From Paenibacillus sp. N3.4 (GTDB lineage Bacteria > Bacillota > Bacilli > Paenibacillales > NBRC-103111), in the NCBI RefSeq assembly GCF_008017805.1, contig NZ_VRTT01000007.1, positions 1 through 64,000 on the forward strand: DNA of 64,000 nucleotides, in the 5' to 3' direction. A program made the position numbers and the translations under genes. Below the pieces are notes generated by a model. That model was not told the origin of the DNA. It did not search any database and was given only the letters and a program-made list of their open reading frames with translations. Below, piece by piece: positions 14,186 to 24,367 of the stretch. Numbering within the stretch: position 1 is the stretch's first letter; every line of letters starts with the position of its first letter.

Positions 14186-17100
14186 ATGCGAAAAATCAGT
14201 AAGATTGTTTCGTCTATTTCCATAATGAGCATTGCTCTAAGTTTATGGATCCCAAGCGTTTCAAAAGCTGAAACGCCGGTAAGTGCAGCAAATTCATCTA
14301 TTTTTGGTCCAAATGTTTATGTATTTGATCCATCCATGTCAGCGAGCGATATTCAGAACACAACGAATTCGGTATTCAGCAGACAGGAAAAAAATGAGTT
14401 TGGCAGCGAGCGAGACGCCTTTCTTTTTAAACCAGGAACTTACAATGTGGACTTTAATGTAGGTTTCAATACGCATGTAGCCGGCTTGGGACAAAATCCA
14501 GGAGATGTGAATATTAATGGCGGATTGAACGTAAATGCAAATGGGATAATGGCAACGCAACCCGGAACTTCTGGCGTGCAATCGAAAATCTTACCATAAC
14601 ACCGTCAAACGGTAAAACGCGGATTGCTGTTTCACAAGCAGCGCCATTAAGACGCTTACACATTAAGGGCGAACTTCAATTATTTGATTTTGACTCGAAT
14701 TGGAATGCCGGTTGGGCAAGTGGAGGATATCTTGCTGACTCTGTAGTGGATAATGCCATTATTCCCGCATCCCAGCAGCAATGGTTTTCCAGAAACAGCA
14801 ATTGGGCAAGCTGGTCGAATGGTGTTTGGAACATGGTGTTTGTCGGCGATACGAATCCTCCTGCAGGACAATTCCCTGACCAGCCTTATACGGTAGTGGA
14901 AAAAACACCGGTCATGAGAGAAAAGCCGTATCTCTACATCAATGATGCAGGGCAATATCAAGTTTTCGTTCCTTCCCTTCAAACAAATACCAAAGGTGTC
15001 AGCTGGGCGAGTGGATCCACACCTGGTCAAAGCATTTCGATCGATCAGTTCTACATTGTGAGAGAAGATACTGCCAACACAGCAGGTATTAACAATGCAC
15101 TCAGTCAAGGGAAGAATCTTCTGTTCACGCCGGGAATCTATCACTTGAATGATACAATTCGTATCAATAATCCAAATACTGTCGTACTTGGAATTGGAAT
15201 GCCGACGTTAATACCGGATACCGGTAAAGTAGCTATGTCCGTTGCTGATGTAGACGGTGTGAAAATTGCAGGACTCGTTTATGATGCAGGTCCTAACGGT
15301 TCATCGTCCCTATTGGAAGTCGGACCTACAGGAAGTTCAATTGATCATTCGGTTAATCCCACGTCGCTTCACGATTTGTTCTTCCGGACAGGAGGTTTCA
15401 TTGCCGGACAAAATGAGGTAGAACTTAAGATTAACAGCAATCAAGTTATTGGTGATCATTTTTGGTTATGGCGCGCAGACCATGGTGCGGGATCGGGTTG
15501 GACGAACAACATTTCCAAAAACGGTCTTGTTGTGAATGGCAACAACGTCACGATCTACGGTCTATTTAACGAACATCATAATGAGTATCAAACTTTGTGG
15601 AATGGCAATGGTGGTCGGGTTTACTTCTATCAATCTGAAATTCCTTATGACGTTCCTAACCAATCGGTTTGGATGAGTCAGAATGGTACGGTTAATGGTT
15701 ATGCTTCCTATAAAGTAGCAGATACGGTTACAAGCCATGAGGCTTGGGGACTTGGTGTGTATTCCTTCTTTAGGGACGCCCCTGTGAAGCTGGATACCGC
15801 TATTGAGGTGCCTAAGGTTGAAGGTGTGAAAATTCATCATGCCACTACGATTTGGTTGAATGGTAAGGCTGGCAGTGAAATCACACATGTGGTTAACAAT
15901 ATAGGAGGAAGAGTATACGCAAGCTCACCAAGTGATGCTATGAGGCAAACGGTTTCAGAATTTGTAGGCTCCGACTTAAGTGATACGACTCCTCCTACCA
16001 TTCCTAGCAATTTGACAGCCACGGTAGCTTCGAGCAGCCAAATCAACTTGAGCTGGAATGCTTCAACAGATAACGTAGGCGTTGCTCAGTACGAGATTTA
16101 CCGTAGTGGCGTACTCATCGGTACTTCCACTTCGACAAAGTATAGCGATACGGGGCTTAAACCATCTACAACCTACAGCTACACGGTCAAAGCGAAAGAT
16201 GCTGCAGGCAATACTTCAGAGGCCAGCAACACCGTAAGCGCAACAACAACGGCAAAAACCCTTGACCGGACGGGATGGACTGCTACCTCTTCGCCAACAA
16301 GTGGAGATTCGCCTGCCAATCTCCTGGACGGCAACATGGCCACAAGGTGGAGTACAGGTGTGCCCATGAAGCCTGGGCAATTTTTCATCATTGACATGAA
16401 AACTGTTCAAAGCTTCAATCAGATTTTGATGGATTCAACGGGCAGCAATCAGGACTACGCACGCGGCTATGAGGTTTACGTATCTAATGATGGAACGAAT
16501 TGGGGGAGCGCGGTTGCTAGCGGAACAGGCACCGGACCTGCAATTACTGTAAATGTTGGACTGCAAAATGCGCGTTACATTAAGGTAGTGCAGACTGCTA
16601 CAAATTCGAGTTGGTGGTCCATTAGGGAATTTAATGTGTATGGCATCAGCGCACCGAGTTCATCGCTAAATGGTCCTTCAACGGTTTCCAGTGGGCAATC
16701 GTTCGATGTCACACTTGGATTAAGCAGCATTACAACAAGCGTTTACGCTCAGGATATAACCATTAGTTATGACGACAGTCTGGTTCAATTTGTTTCTGCG
16801 GATCCTTTGAAAAAAGATTCAATCATTGTAGATAAAAAAGTAGGAGCAGGAAAAGTTCGTCTAATCACGGCGAATTTAAGCAGCACAGACGTTAACGGCG
16901 ATTTGATCACTTTGCATTGGAAAGCGAAGTCACCTGCAGCAGCGGCAAATACGGCCATAACGCTGACAAAGCTAACATCAGCTGATGGGCAAGGGATCGA
17001 ATTTGACATAGATGGGACTTCGTATGCTGTGCAAATTAGGGCAAGTGTAGATTTAACTGCATTACGTGCAGCGATTCAAGAAGCTCAGACGAAACTGGAT

Positions 17101-17466
17101 GCTGCAGTGGAAGGTACACAGGTAGGTCAATATCCTGTTGGCTCCAAGGCAGCACTGCAAACGGCAATCGACAAAGCGAAAGCTGTCGCGGCGAACCCGG
17201 ATGCAACGAAACAGCAAGTCGCGCAAGCGGTAACAGATCTGAATGCGGCTTTACAAACGTTTAGTCAATCTGTTAATACGAGTGCTCCGGGAGATGTAAA
17301 TGGGGATGGCAAATTCACGATCGGCGATCTTGCTATTGTCGCAGCAGCGTATGGCAAAACTTCAGCAGATCCAGATTGGGAGCTTTACAAACGAGCAGAT
17401 GTGAACAATGACAACAAAGTAGATATTGAGGATTTGGCAGCAGTAGCGCAAAAAATACTTCAATAA
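14186..17466 (+). pseudogene. Large secreted beta-helix/FN3/discoidin/cohesin/FIVAR/dockerin protein, one-base frameshift
   Basis: A signal peptide (to about residue 28, ending KAE) is followed by a catalytic-looking parallel beta-helix region related to proteins annotated as coagulation factor 5/8 or adenylyl-cyclase-like in Paenibacillus. The frame ends early at TAA 14597, but the sequence continues one frame over as GNATRNFWRAIENLTITPS. Adding one T near 14542 makes a single protein of about 1,093 residues. Later domains in order: fibronectin III (about 600-690), F5/8 type C/CBM32 (692-820), cohesin (825-945), FIVAR (955-1030) and dockerin I with two calcium loops (DVNGDGKFTIGDL, DVNNDNKVDIEDL). 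It is probably cell-surface, polysaccharide-binding. The upstream RBS is AGGAGG. The frameshift may be an error, since the downstream frame is otherwise intact. Confidence 0.85.
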
Positions 17467-17487
17467 GGCCTATATTAGGTAAAAGTA

Positions 17488-17526
17488 CGCCCTGAATGAT
17501 ACATTTCGTATCAATCAGGGCGTTTC
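17488..17526 (+). terminator. Terminator after the secreted multidomain gene
   Basis: CGCCCTGA and TGATAC pair with GTATCA and TCAGGGCG (17488-17522), then TTTC. The stem is nearly perfect. Confidence 0.8.
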
Positions 17527-17681
17527 TACATGCTGCTCACACACTACGCGCAGCGAATAAAATTTCAACTTTTGATTACGTACAACAAAAGTCTTCTTCC
17601 ACATAACACATGGAGTCTTGTCACAATGCGAGCTGAGAACTCGTATTGTGACTTTTTGATTTTTCGGAAATGTCTGATCAT

Positions 17682-18389
17682 CTACTCGCGTTTGATAAAA
17701 AGTTTGAATACGCTATTTTTCAAATAATCCAGAGAATAGAAGACAGGCTTATCATTATTGTCAAAATGGAGCTGCTTTAATAATATGATTTCATTACCGA
17801 GGACTTCAACCGCATTTTGATCCATTTCTTTGGAACTGCTTAACGCACAGATTTCTGTGATAGCGTAGGCAATCGTAATGCCCATCTTGTTCTTTAAAAA
17901 ATCAAAGATCGCCCCGGAAAATTCTCCATCGAAATGACCTGCGACCAGACTTTGCGGGAAAATATTATAATAAAACGCCACTTTTTTGCCGTCGGCTGTA
18001 CGCGAACGCTCCAAAATGACAACCTTCTCATCGATTTGTAATTGGTTTTTCCAATCCTCCTCCGGCTCGCGTGTATAGATTTTGATGTCTAATTCGCTCT
18101 CCGTATAGCCTTCATTTTTGATCATCTGCCCCACACTTTGCAGTTTGCTTAGTGGGTTAATAATGAAATCCGGCCGATTGTTGACATAGGTTCCGACACC
18201 GTTTTTGCTAATGAGCACTTTTTCCCGCTGAAGCATTTTGAGCGCTTCGCGGAGCGTTGGCCGACTGACTTCGAATTTCTTCGCAAGCTCCGGCTCGGAT
18301 GGAAGCTTTTCCCCTGGCTTTAAATCGCCCTCGTTTATGCTTCTTTCAATCTCTTCTTTGACTCTGAGATAAAGCAGTTTTTTCTCCAA
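17682..18389 (-). CDS. GntR-family regulator with UTRA ligand domain
   Basis: A repressor of about 235 residues. The N-terminal winged helix (LYLRVKEEIERSINEGDLKPG, then LPSEPELAKKFEVSRPTLREALKML) is followed by a UTRA effector domain (ILERSRTADGKKVAFY, FDFLKNKMG, PVFYSLDYLKNSVFKLFIKRE), which places it in the HutC/PhnF group. The open frame extends to TTG 18434, but TTG 18389 has AGAGAGGA on the minus strand and fits the family start. It is divergent from the ABC importer operon. Three copies of GCTGTCTGACA in the shared region are the likely operators for both directions. The effector is probably the imported compound, unknown here. Confidence 0.88.
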   Translation of the reverse strand: MEKKLLYLRVKEEIERSINEGDLKPGEKLPSEPELAKKFEVSRPTLREALKMLQREKVLISKNGVGTYVNNRPDFIINPLSKLQSVGQMIKNEGYTESELDIKIYTREPEEDWKNQLQIDEKVVILERSRTADGKKVAFYYNIFPQSLVAGHFDGEFSGAIFDFLKNKMGITIAYAITEICALSSSKEMDQNAVEVLGNEIILLKQLHFDNNDKPVFYSLDYLKNSVFKLFIKRE

Positions 18390-18447
18390 ATTGCAGCGAT
18401 TCCTCTCTGAAAATAAATGAATTTCATTTCCCAAGACCTATAGAACT

Positions 18448-18607
18448 ACAGCTGTCTGACAACATAATTGTAACACATCTTTACTTTTATAAAAACTATA
18501 CAACTGTTTTATACGAGTATTAAGGGCTTTTATCTACATAATTATTTAACATTAGATTGATTGACAGCTGTCTGACATCTTTCCTATAATTCTAGATGTC
18601 AGACAGC
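18448..18607 (+). promoter_or_regulatory. Divergent control region: importer promoter with three GntR operators
   Basis: TTGACA (18561-18566), an 18-bp spacer and TATAAT (18585-18590) form a strong promoter. ACAGCTGTCTGACA at 18564-18577 overlaps the -35/spacer, and the inverse copy TGTCAGACAGC lies at 18597-18607 around the start site. A third copy, ACAGCTGTCTGACA, is at 18448-18461 next to the regulator's own start. The placement indicates repression of both promoters. Confidence 0.75.
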
Positions 18608-18628
18608 ATAAATTTGGTTGCAATGATG

Positions 18629-18913
18629 ATGGAAGGAGGCCATTCCAAATGCGATATCTACATTAAAGCTTATGTAAATGGCCAGGGTCAGACGGATGCT
18701 AGGTTCTGGAAAAAAATGATGCGCGTAAGAATCAAATTTTTAATATCGTATTCGGTGCTAACGATGCTGAATTCGGTCCTAACTTCTCTGAAAGCTACAG
18801 TACTGTCTATGTAGCCAAACCATCGAATACCAATGTTGAAATCCATGTTTATGATTCAGACGGAAACAAGTAATGGACAGGCAAAGGTTTCAGCTACCGT
18901 ATACGCGCAATAA
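18629..18913 (+). pseudogene. Fragmented gene for a beta-rich, probably secreted protein
   Basis: Three overlapping frames join into one protein-like sequence: KCDIYIKAYVNGQGQTDARFW, then (after one extra A in the A7 run at 18710-18716) NQIFNIVFGANDAEFGPNF and VYVAKPSNTNVEIHVYDSDG, then a further shift giving NGQAKVSATVYAQ to TAA 18911. Family not recognised. It lies between the GntR-controlled promoter and the binding-protein gene, so the operon transcript runs through it. Confidence 0.4.
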
Positions 18914-18941
18914 GCAAAGATGATCATTTAGGAGGATGGAT

Positions 18942-20054
18942 ATGTTACAGAAACCAAAGGTACGCGCTGCGAGTTTATTAATGGCAGCTTCATTTATGCT
19001 AACAACAGTTTTAACCGGGTGTGGGACAAGTAAAACGGCACAAACGACTACACCCACTGCGGCACCGGTCAGTACGGCAAGCAGTGAGCCTGCCAAAGCC
19101 ACACCAGCTCCTGCGTCGAAGAAATTGGTCGTTTACGCGGCTTTAAATGAAGATGATATCGTACAAATTCAAAAGAAGTTTAAAGAAGATACGGGCATTG
19201 AAATTGAATACTTGCGATTAAGCGGAGCCGGAGAGGCCAGTACTCGCATTCAAGCGGAAAAGGCTACGCCAAAAGCAGATGTTTTTGTAGGCGGATCGGT
19301 TGAGTTCTATGAGCCTCTGGCACAGCAAGGATTGCTTGAAAAGTACACGTCCCCTAACGCCAAAGATATTGAATCACGTTTCAATGATCCTAAGGGCTTC
19401 TGGCAGGGATGGTATATGGGTGTGCTCGGTATCGTAATCAACAAGGACAGATTTCAAAAAGAGCTTGCTCCTAAAGGTGTCAAAGAGCCAGCGACATGGG
19501 ATGATTTGCTGGACCCAGCCTATAAAGGTTTGTTCCTTACATCTAATCCTGCGACAGCGGGCGGCGGTTATATCTTTGTAGCCGACCAGTTGTTTCGATT
19601 GGGAGAAGAAAAGGGTTGGGATTATTTGAAGAAACTGAATACGAATGTTCACCATTATACACCCGCTGCCGGAGACGGGATTACGCTTACAGCTACAGGT
19701 GAATTCGTAGCAGCTATGTCCTGGGCTCATGATATTGTCAAATCGGCTCAAAAGGGTTATCCGATTAAAGTCATCGTTCCTGAGCAAACAGCTTTTGAAA
19801 TTGGCGGTGCGGGTATTGTTAAGGGCGGAGCCAATACGGAAAATGCGAAGAAATTCGTTGACTGGTTATTAACAAAGCCGGTTGGAGAAATGAATACAAA
19901 AATGTCCAACCGCTACTCTGTTAGAAAAGATGTAGCGCCACCGGAAGGTATGATTAAGATTGAGGATGTAAAACTTGTCAATTATGACAGGGAAAAAGCG
20001 GCACAAATGAAGCCTGATGTTGTAAAGAAATTTACTGAAATGACAAGTAAATAA
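18942..20054 (+). CDS. ABC importer substrate-binding lipoprotein, Fe(III)/2-aminoethylphosphonate type
   Basis: An extracellular solute-binding lipoprotein of about 370 residues. Signal peptide and lipobox LTGC are followed by a Thr/Ala/Pro-rich linker, then LVVYAALNEDDIVQIQKKFKEDTG, the standard opening of family 1 binding proteins for ferric iron, 2-aminoethylphosphonate and related anions. ATG 18942 is six bases after AGGAGG; the ATG at 18936 abuts it. It is the first intact gene of a four-gene operon with permease, ATPase and an inositol-monophosphatase-family enzyme. The phosphatase neighbour and the PhnF-like regulator favour a phosphorus-containing solute over iron, but this is inference. 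Confidence 0.85.
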   Translation: MLQKPKVRAASLLMAASFMLTTVLTGCGTSKTAQTTTPTAAPVSTASSEPAKATPAPASKKLVVYAALNEDDIVQIQKKFKEDTGIEIEYLRLSGAGEASTRIQAEKATPKADVFVGGSVEFYEPLAQQGLLEKYTSPNAKDIESRFNDPKGFWQGWYMGVLGIVINKDRFQKELAPKGVKEPATWDDLLDPAYKGLFLTSNPATAGGGYIFVADQLFRLGEEKGWDYLKKLNTNVHHYTPAAGDGITLTATGEFVAAMSWAHDIVKSAQKGYPIKVIVPEQTAFEIGGAGIVKGGANTENAKKFVDWLLTKPVGEMNTKMSNRYSVRKDVAPPEGMIKIEDVKLVNYDREKAAQMKPDVVKKFTEMTSK

Positions 20055-20085
20055 GGTTGTAGAGGAAAAAGCTTAAAACCGAAAG

Positions 20086-21744
20086 GTGTGGAAGGTCTTG
20101 ATTTCATCTACTGTCAAAGATACCTGGTCGGAAATAAAGCGGTTAAGAAATGAACCTATATTAGCTTTGGGCGTGGCAGCGATTATTCTTATTACTTGTT
20201 TTTTTGTCGTCTGGCCCATTATTAAGGTGGTAAGCTTCACGCGAATAGAAGATTATCTTAAGTTCTTTACTTTTTCCAGGTGGTACCATGCAGCATGGAA
20301 TAGCTTGTTTATGACAGCTATATCAACGGTTTCATGTACGGTTATTGCTTTTATTTTTGCCTATACGATTACAAGATTGAACGTTCCTTTCAAAGGCTTA
20401 TTCAAATTTATTACGATATTGCCTATTGTGTCACCTCCCTTTATTGTTGCACTGTCGTACATTCTTCTCTTTGGCAGGCAAGGCATCATTTCAAAATATG
20501 TGCTGCACGTTAATATCGATATCTACGGCTGGCACGGCTTATGGCTGGTGCAGACGATGACTTTTTTTCCTTATGCCTACGCCGTTATTCATGGGGTATT
20601 GAAATCGACCTCCAACAACCTGGAGTACGCGGCTTATAATCTCGGTGCGACCCATTGGCAAGTATTTAAATATGTATTTCTTCCGCTGTGCAGGCCAGGT
20701 CTTGCGGGCGGAGCGTTGATTACAGCCATGAACGTTCTGGCGGATTTTGGAAACCCTATGATCATTGCAGGGAACTTCACGGTACTGCCGACAGAAGCAT
20801 ATATGCAGATGTCAGGGATGTTTGATTTGAATTCGGCTGCTGTGCTCTCGACAGCGCTGCTACTGCCTGCGCTTGGCCTGTTTGTGTGGAACAGGGCTTG
20901 GTTAGGCAAACGTTCCTATGTTACGGTTACCGGAAAAGAAACTTCCTTAGCACATTTTCCGCTGCCCTTCCCGGTTAAATGGGGGCTATTTGCTTTCTGC
21001 ATGCTCGTTACACTCATCGTTCTTTCGGTCTATGGTGTTCTATTTTATGGGGCTTTCACCAAGACATGGGGATATGATTGGTCGTTCACTCTGGAAAACA
21101 TGCATTATGTTACGGCAAAGGGCCGAGAAATTTTCAATAGCTTGAAGTTTGCTTTACTAGCTGCGTTGGCAGCCGGATTCTTTGCCTTGCCATTAGCTTA
21201 TATCGTGCAAAGAAAGCGGATAGGCATCAATCGGTTGCTTGACTTTTTGGCGATATTACCCGGAGCAGTTCCGGGGGTCTTCCTAGGACTTGGTTTTGCC
21301 ATGGCTTTTAACGAACAACCGCTTCTGCTCACGGGAACTTCAATGATTATGGTTCTGGCTCTTATGTTCTGGAATTTACCAACCTGCTATAGTGCGAGTC
21401 TTGCAGGGCTTCAGCAGATCAGCGGAGCACTGGAAGAAGCTTCGCTCAATCTGGGAGCAAATAACTTTGCAACATTTAGGAAAATCGTGCTTCCGCTGTT
21501 AAAAGGGCCGTTTATCTCAGGAATTGTCGTATCCTTCTTGCGATCAGTAACTTGTTTAAGCGTCATTATTTTTATTTATTCAGCGAAAACTTCCGTAGGT
21601 ACGGTATCCATCCTTGGATTGGTGCAGAACGGAGCATGGGGAAGCGCATCTGCTTTTACAATTGTGTTGATTTCCATTGCTTTCGTTGTATTAATGGTAG
21701 CTCAAGTTTTCTTGAAAAAACAAGGCAGATCGATAGAACTTTAA
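20086..21744 (+). CDS. ABC importer permease, two fused transmembrane domains
   Basis: A 552-residue inner-membrane protein with about twelve hydrophobic segments arranged as two binding-protein-dependent permease domains. Each has an EAA-like loop that contacts the ATPase: EYAAYNLGATHWQVFKYVFLP in the first half and EEASLNLGANNFATFRKIVLP in the second. Fused permeases of this length occur in AfuB/FbpB-type iron importers and PhnU/PhnV-like systems. GTG 20086 gives the full frame; TTG 20098 is an alternative start. It lies 31 bases after the binding protein and just before the ATPase. Confidence 0.88.
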   Translation: MWKVLISSTVKDTWSEIKRLRNEPILALGVAAIILITCFFVVWPIIKVVSFTRIEDYLKFFTFSRWYHAAWNSLFMTAISTVSCTVIAFIFAYTITRLNVPFKGLFKFITILPIVSPPFIVALSYILLFGRQGIISKYVLHVNIDIYGWHGLWLVQTMTFFPYAYAVIHGVLKSTSNNLEYAAYNLGATHWQVFKYVFLPLCRPGLAGGALITAMNVLADFGNPMIIAGNFTVLPTEAYMQMSGMFDLNSAAVLSTALLLPALGLFVWNRAWLGKRSYVTVTGKETSLAHFPLPFPVKWGLFAFCMLVTLIVLSVYGVLFYGAFTKTWGYDWSFTLENMHYVTAKGREIFNSLKFALLAALAAGFFALPLAYIVQRKRIGINRLLDFLAILPGAVPGVFLGLGFAMAFNEQPLLLTGTSMIMVLALMFWNLPTCYSASLAGLQQISGALEEASLNLGANNFATFRKIVLPLLKGPFISGIVVSFLRSVTCLSVIIFIYSAKTSVGTVSILGLVQNGAWGSASAFTIVLISIAFVVLMVAQVFLKKQGRSIEL

Positions 21745-21756
21745 GTGGAGGAAGCC

Positions 21757-22839
21757 ATGAAGATAGAGGAACCAATGATTCGAATTTCACATGTGTCAAA
21801 AAACTTCGGAGATTTTAAAGCGATCAACGATGTATCTCTCGACATCCCCGCAGGCAGTTTTACTACGCTCCTAGGGCCAAGCGGATGCGGTAAAACGACA
21901 CTGATGCGGCTGATCGCCGGATTTTACGAACCGGATGCCGGCCATATTTATATGGAAGGTAAGAGCGTGAACGGGCTGCCCGCGTTTAAGCGACATACAC
22001 CTCTGGTTTTTCAGGAGTATGCGCTGTTCCCGCACATGACGGTTTACGAGAATATTTCATTCGGATTAAAGCTGCAGAAGCCTTCTCGTCAAGAAGCTAA
22101 GGACAAGGTAGACGCTATGTTGAGCATGTTCGGGCTTCAAGGCTTGCAGGATAGGCTTCCCCGAGCGCTAAGCGGTGGTCAACAGCAGCGGGTCGCTTTT
22201 GCTAGAGCGCTGGTTATGGGTCAGAAGGTACTATTAATGGATGAACCGCTCAGCAATTTAGATGCAAAAATGAGAGTTGAAGTGAGAAATGAACTTAGAG
22301 AACTCCAGCAGCGGCTTGGCATTACAGCTATTTTTGTTACGCATGATCAAGATGAAGCTTTGGCCGTCTCGGATCGAATTGCGGTGTTCAACAAAGGGCA
22401 GATTGGACAAGTCGGTACACCCTGGGATATATACTTTAAGCCGAAAAATAAGTTTGTAGCCGATTTTGTCGGGACAGCTAATTTTATAGAGGGTGAAGTG
22501 GCAGCTGAAGAGGGAGACGATTTGCTTGTCAAATGTGACTCTGCCGTGCTGCGAGTTCATCGAGGCGATTATCCTTTTCGGTCAGGCGATAGGGTAACGC
22601 TTGTCATCAGACCGGAATGTATCTCCGTGATTGAATCGCCGATTGCCAGTGAAAATGTGTGGAGTGGAGTTATACAGAGAAGCAGCTTTTTAGGGCGAAT
22701 GATTCGTTACTGGATCGATGGCACCCCCTTGCAGTGGATTGTCGATGATTCGAGTCCAAGTGTGAGAGGTTATCTGCAGGGCACCGTGTATCTAGCTGTG
22801 GACAAGCACAACATACATTTGCTTCCGTCCGAGTTGTAA
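21757..22839 (+). CDS. ABC importer ATP-binding protein (PotA/FbpC/PhnT type)
   Basis: A cytoplasmic ATPase of 360 residues energising the preceding permease. Walker A GPSGCGKTT, Q-loop FQEYALFPHMTVYENI, signature LSGGQQQR, Walker B VLLMDEPLSNLD and the switch His in FVTHDQDEA are all intact. The C-terminal 120 residues form a TOBE-like regulatory domain (LVIRPE). ATG 21757 is preceded by GGAGGA; the GTG at 21745 overlaps that site. Confidence 0.92.
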   Translation: MKIEEPMIRISHVSKNFGDFKAINDVSLDIPAGSFTTLLGPSGCGKTTLMRLIAGFYEPDAGHIYMEGKSVNGLPAFKRHTPLVFQEYALFPHMTVYENISFGLKLQKPSRQEAKDKVDAMLSMFGLQGLQDRLPRALSGGQQQRVAFARALVMGQKVLLMDEPLSNLDAKMRVEVRNELRELQQRLGITAIFVTHDQDEALAVSDRIAVFNKGQIGQVGTPWDIYFKPKNKFVADFVGTANFIEGEVAAEEGDDLLVKCDSAVLRVHRGDYPFRSGDRVTLVIRPECISVIESPIASENVWSGVIQRSSFLGRMIRYWIDGTPLQWIVDDSSPSVRGYLQGTVYLAVDKHNIHLLPSEL

Positions 22840-22926
22840 AAAAAGAAGGGTATACATGACGGGTGTATTTATTTAATAAAATCATCGCGGTAATAAAAAC
22901 AAACGGTTTTAAGAGAAGGAGAAGGT

Positions 22927-23763
22927 ATGAACGAGCAGCTAGTGTCTGAAGATACAATCATGCAAGATGCTATCCGTTATGTGAAGGAAGCAGGCACATT
23001 GATCATGAATCACATGAGGATGCCCTTGCAAATCCAAGAAAAGAAAAATGGTTCCGATCTGGTAACGGAAGTAGATGTGCAAAGCGAACAATTTCTGCGT
23101 GAACGAATTGCCCTTCATTATCCGCATCATTGGATTTTATCGGAAGAAACGGACGGCGGCAGGGAAGATTCCCATCAGGCTTTACAGCAACCGCCTGCAG
23201 GCTACGGGTGGATCATTGACCCTATAGATGGCACAATTAACTTTATCCATAACATCGCTCATTTCGCGATCTCGGTAGGTATTGTAAAAGATGGAGTGCC
23301 TATTTGCGGAGTCGTTTATAATCCTGTAACCGATGAGCTCTATTCAGCTCGAAAACAGGGCGGGGCTTTTTTAAATGGGAGTCCAATTCATGTGGGGCGC
23401 GAGCAAGAGATTTGTCAGGCCTTGCTGGCAACAGGATTCCAAGCATTTGACTGGAAACCGAACTCTGTTGTTGTAGAACAAATAGGAAGAATGACAGGTA
23501 AAGTCCGTAGTGTTCGCATTATGGGGGCCGCCAGTCTTGATTTATGCCTAGTCGCATCAGGACGGTTGACCGGATTTTGGCATGATGGACTATATCCTTG
23601 GGATGTTGCCGCCGGCTTGGTCATATTGCAAGAAGCGGGTGGAACGATAACGAATCGTGCCGGAAGACCATTCGAATTATGTGACAATACGCTGGTGTCG
23701 TCAAATTTGTTCATTCATAATGAATTGTTATCTCTACTTGAAGGAGAGTTGCTTCAAGCATAA
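22927..23763 (+). CDS. Inositol-monophosphatase-family phosphatase
   Basis: A 278-residue Mg-dependent, Li-sensitive-type phosphomonoesterase. All metal-site motifs are present: WILSEETDGG supplies the first acid, IIDPIDGTINFIHNIAHFAISVG the DxxDGT motif, and YPWDVAAGLVILQEAGG the late Asp. It is the last gene of the ABC importer operon, which suggests it removes phosphate from the imported solute (for example an inositol or glycerol phosphate). The substrate is inferred only. It ends at a terminator just downstream. Confidence 0.9.
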   Translation: MNEQLVSEDTIMQDAIRYVKEAGTLIMNHMRMPLQIQEKKNGSDLVTEVDVQSEQFLRERIALHYPHHWILSEETDGGREDSHQALQQPPAGYGWIIDPIDGTINFIHNIAHFAISVGIVKDGVPICGVVYNPVTDELYSARKQGGAFLNGSPIHVGREQEICQALLATGFQAFDWKPNSVVVEQIGRMTGKVRSVRIMGAASLDLCLVASGRLTGFWHDGLYPWDVAAGLVILQEAGGTITNRAGRPFELCDNTLVSSNLFIHNELLSLLEGELLQA

Positions 23764-23769
23764 AGCAAG

Positions 23770-23802
23770 AGCCGCCATCAAAATGAAGGCGGCTTTGGTT
23801 TA
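23770..23802 (+). terminator. Terminator after the importer operon
   Basis: AGCCGCC (23770-23776) pairs with GGCGGCT (23788-23794), followed by TTGGTTT. Confidence 0.7.
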
Positions 23803-24276
23803 TGCTTTTTGCCACATCATTTACCTGATTGATGTAATGCCTATTTCAGTTTCTCTCACTATCCAATGAGCGTACTTCCTGCGCTGTATTCAGTGATTGC
23901 GTACGCGAGGAAACGCTTAGCTTCTCGTATAAATTCATTTCTGTTCAGCGCTTCGCTTGGATGGGCTGTGCGATGAGCGTTAGGCTGTTTCTATAAAAAC
24001 TGCAGAGTATTATCTCAGAGTAGGCTTAGAAATTATGGGAATATCATAAATAGATCGTTGATCGAGAAATATGTAAACGTTTACTTGTTGCTCCAAAAAA
24101 ACTAGACCTTTCATGTAAGAGGTAATTTCCACATAAAAAACTGGTGATTAAATAAAGTATATCATGCCATATTTTATAATTACAATATGTAAAAGATAAA
24201 ATTTTCTCGAATGATTCCAGTGCCATTATCAATCTCTGGGAAGTGCAGAATTGTAAATGTATAACAAAAATAATTC
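23803..24276. other. Intergenic region, mostly empty, with a possible minus-strand gene remnant
   Basis: A minus-strand frame ending at 23859 reads EFIREAKRFLAYAITEYSAG and ends STLIG; it is protein-like but has no start and runs into a stop near 23995. One GTAAACGTTTAC palindrome lies at 24073-24084. I see nothing else. Confidence 0.35.
24073..24084. promoter_or_regulatory. LacI-type operator GTAAACGTTTAC (distal)
   Basis: A perfect 12-bp palindrome about 260 bp upstream of the tctC operator cluster. It could allow looping with 24335 and 24356. Confidence 0.6.
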
Positions 24277-24367
24277 TTGACATCATTTAAAAGGAGGCTT
24301 AAACTAAGTCTCAGGAAACGCTTACAGGAGTTAAGTAAACGTTTACCTTAAACAAGTAAACGTTTAA
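24277..24367 (+). promoter_or_regulatory. tct operon promoter with a cluster of LacI-type operators
   Basis: TTGACA (24277-24282), 17 bp, TAAACT (24300-24305). Just downstream lie GGAAACGCTTAC (24313-24324, degenerate), GTAAACGTTTAC (24335-24346) and GTAAACGTTTAA (24356-24367). Operators after the start site fit a roadblock repressor. The same palindrome precedes the lacI-family gene at 30805. Confidence 0.75.

Noticed and set aside
18596..18814. 72-residue ORF as an intact gene
   Set aside because: It begins inside the GntR operator and continues past a frameshift out of the protein-like reading; treated as part of a pseudogene.
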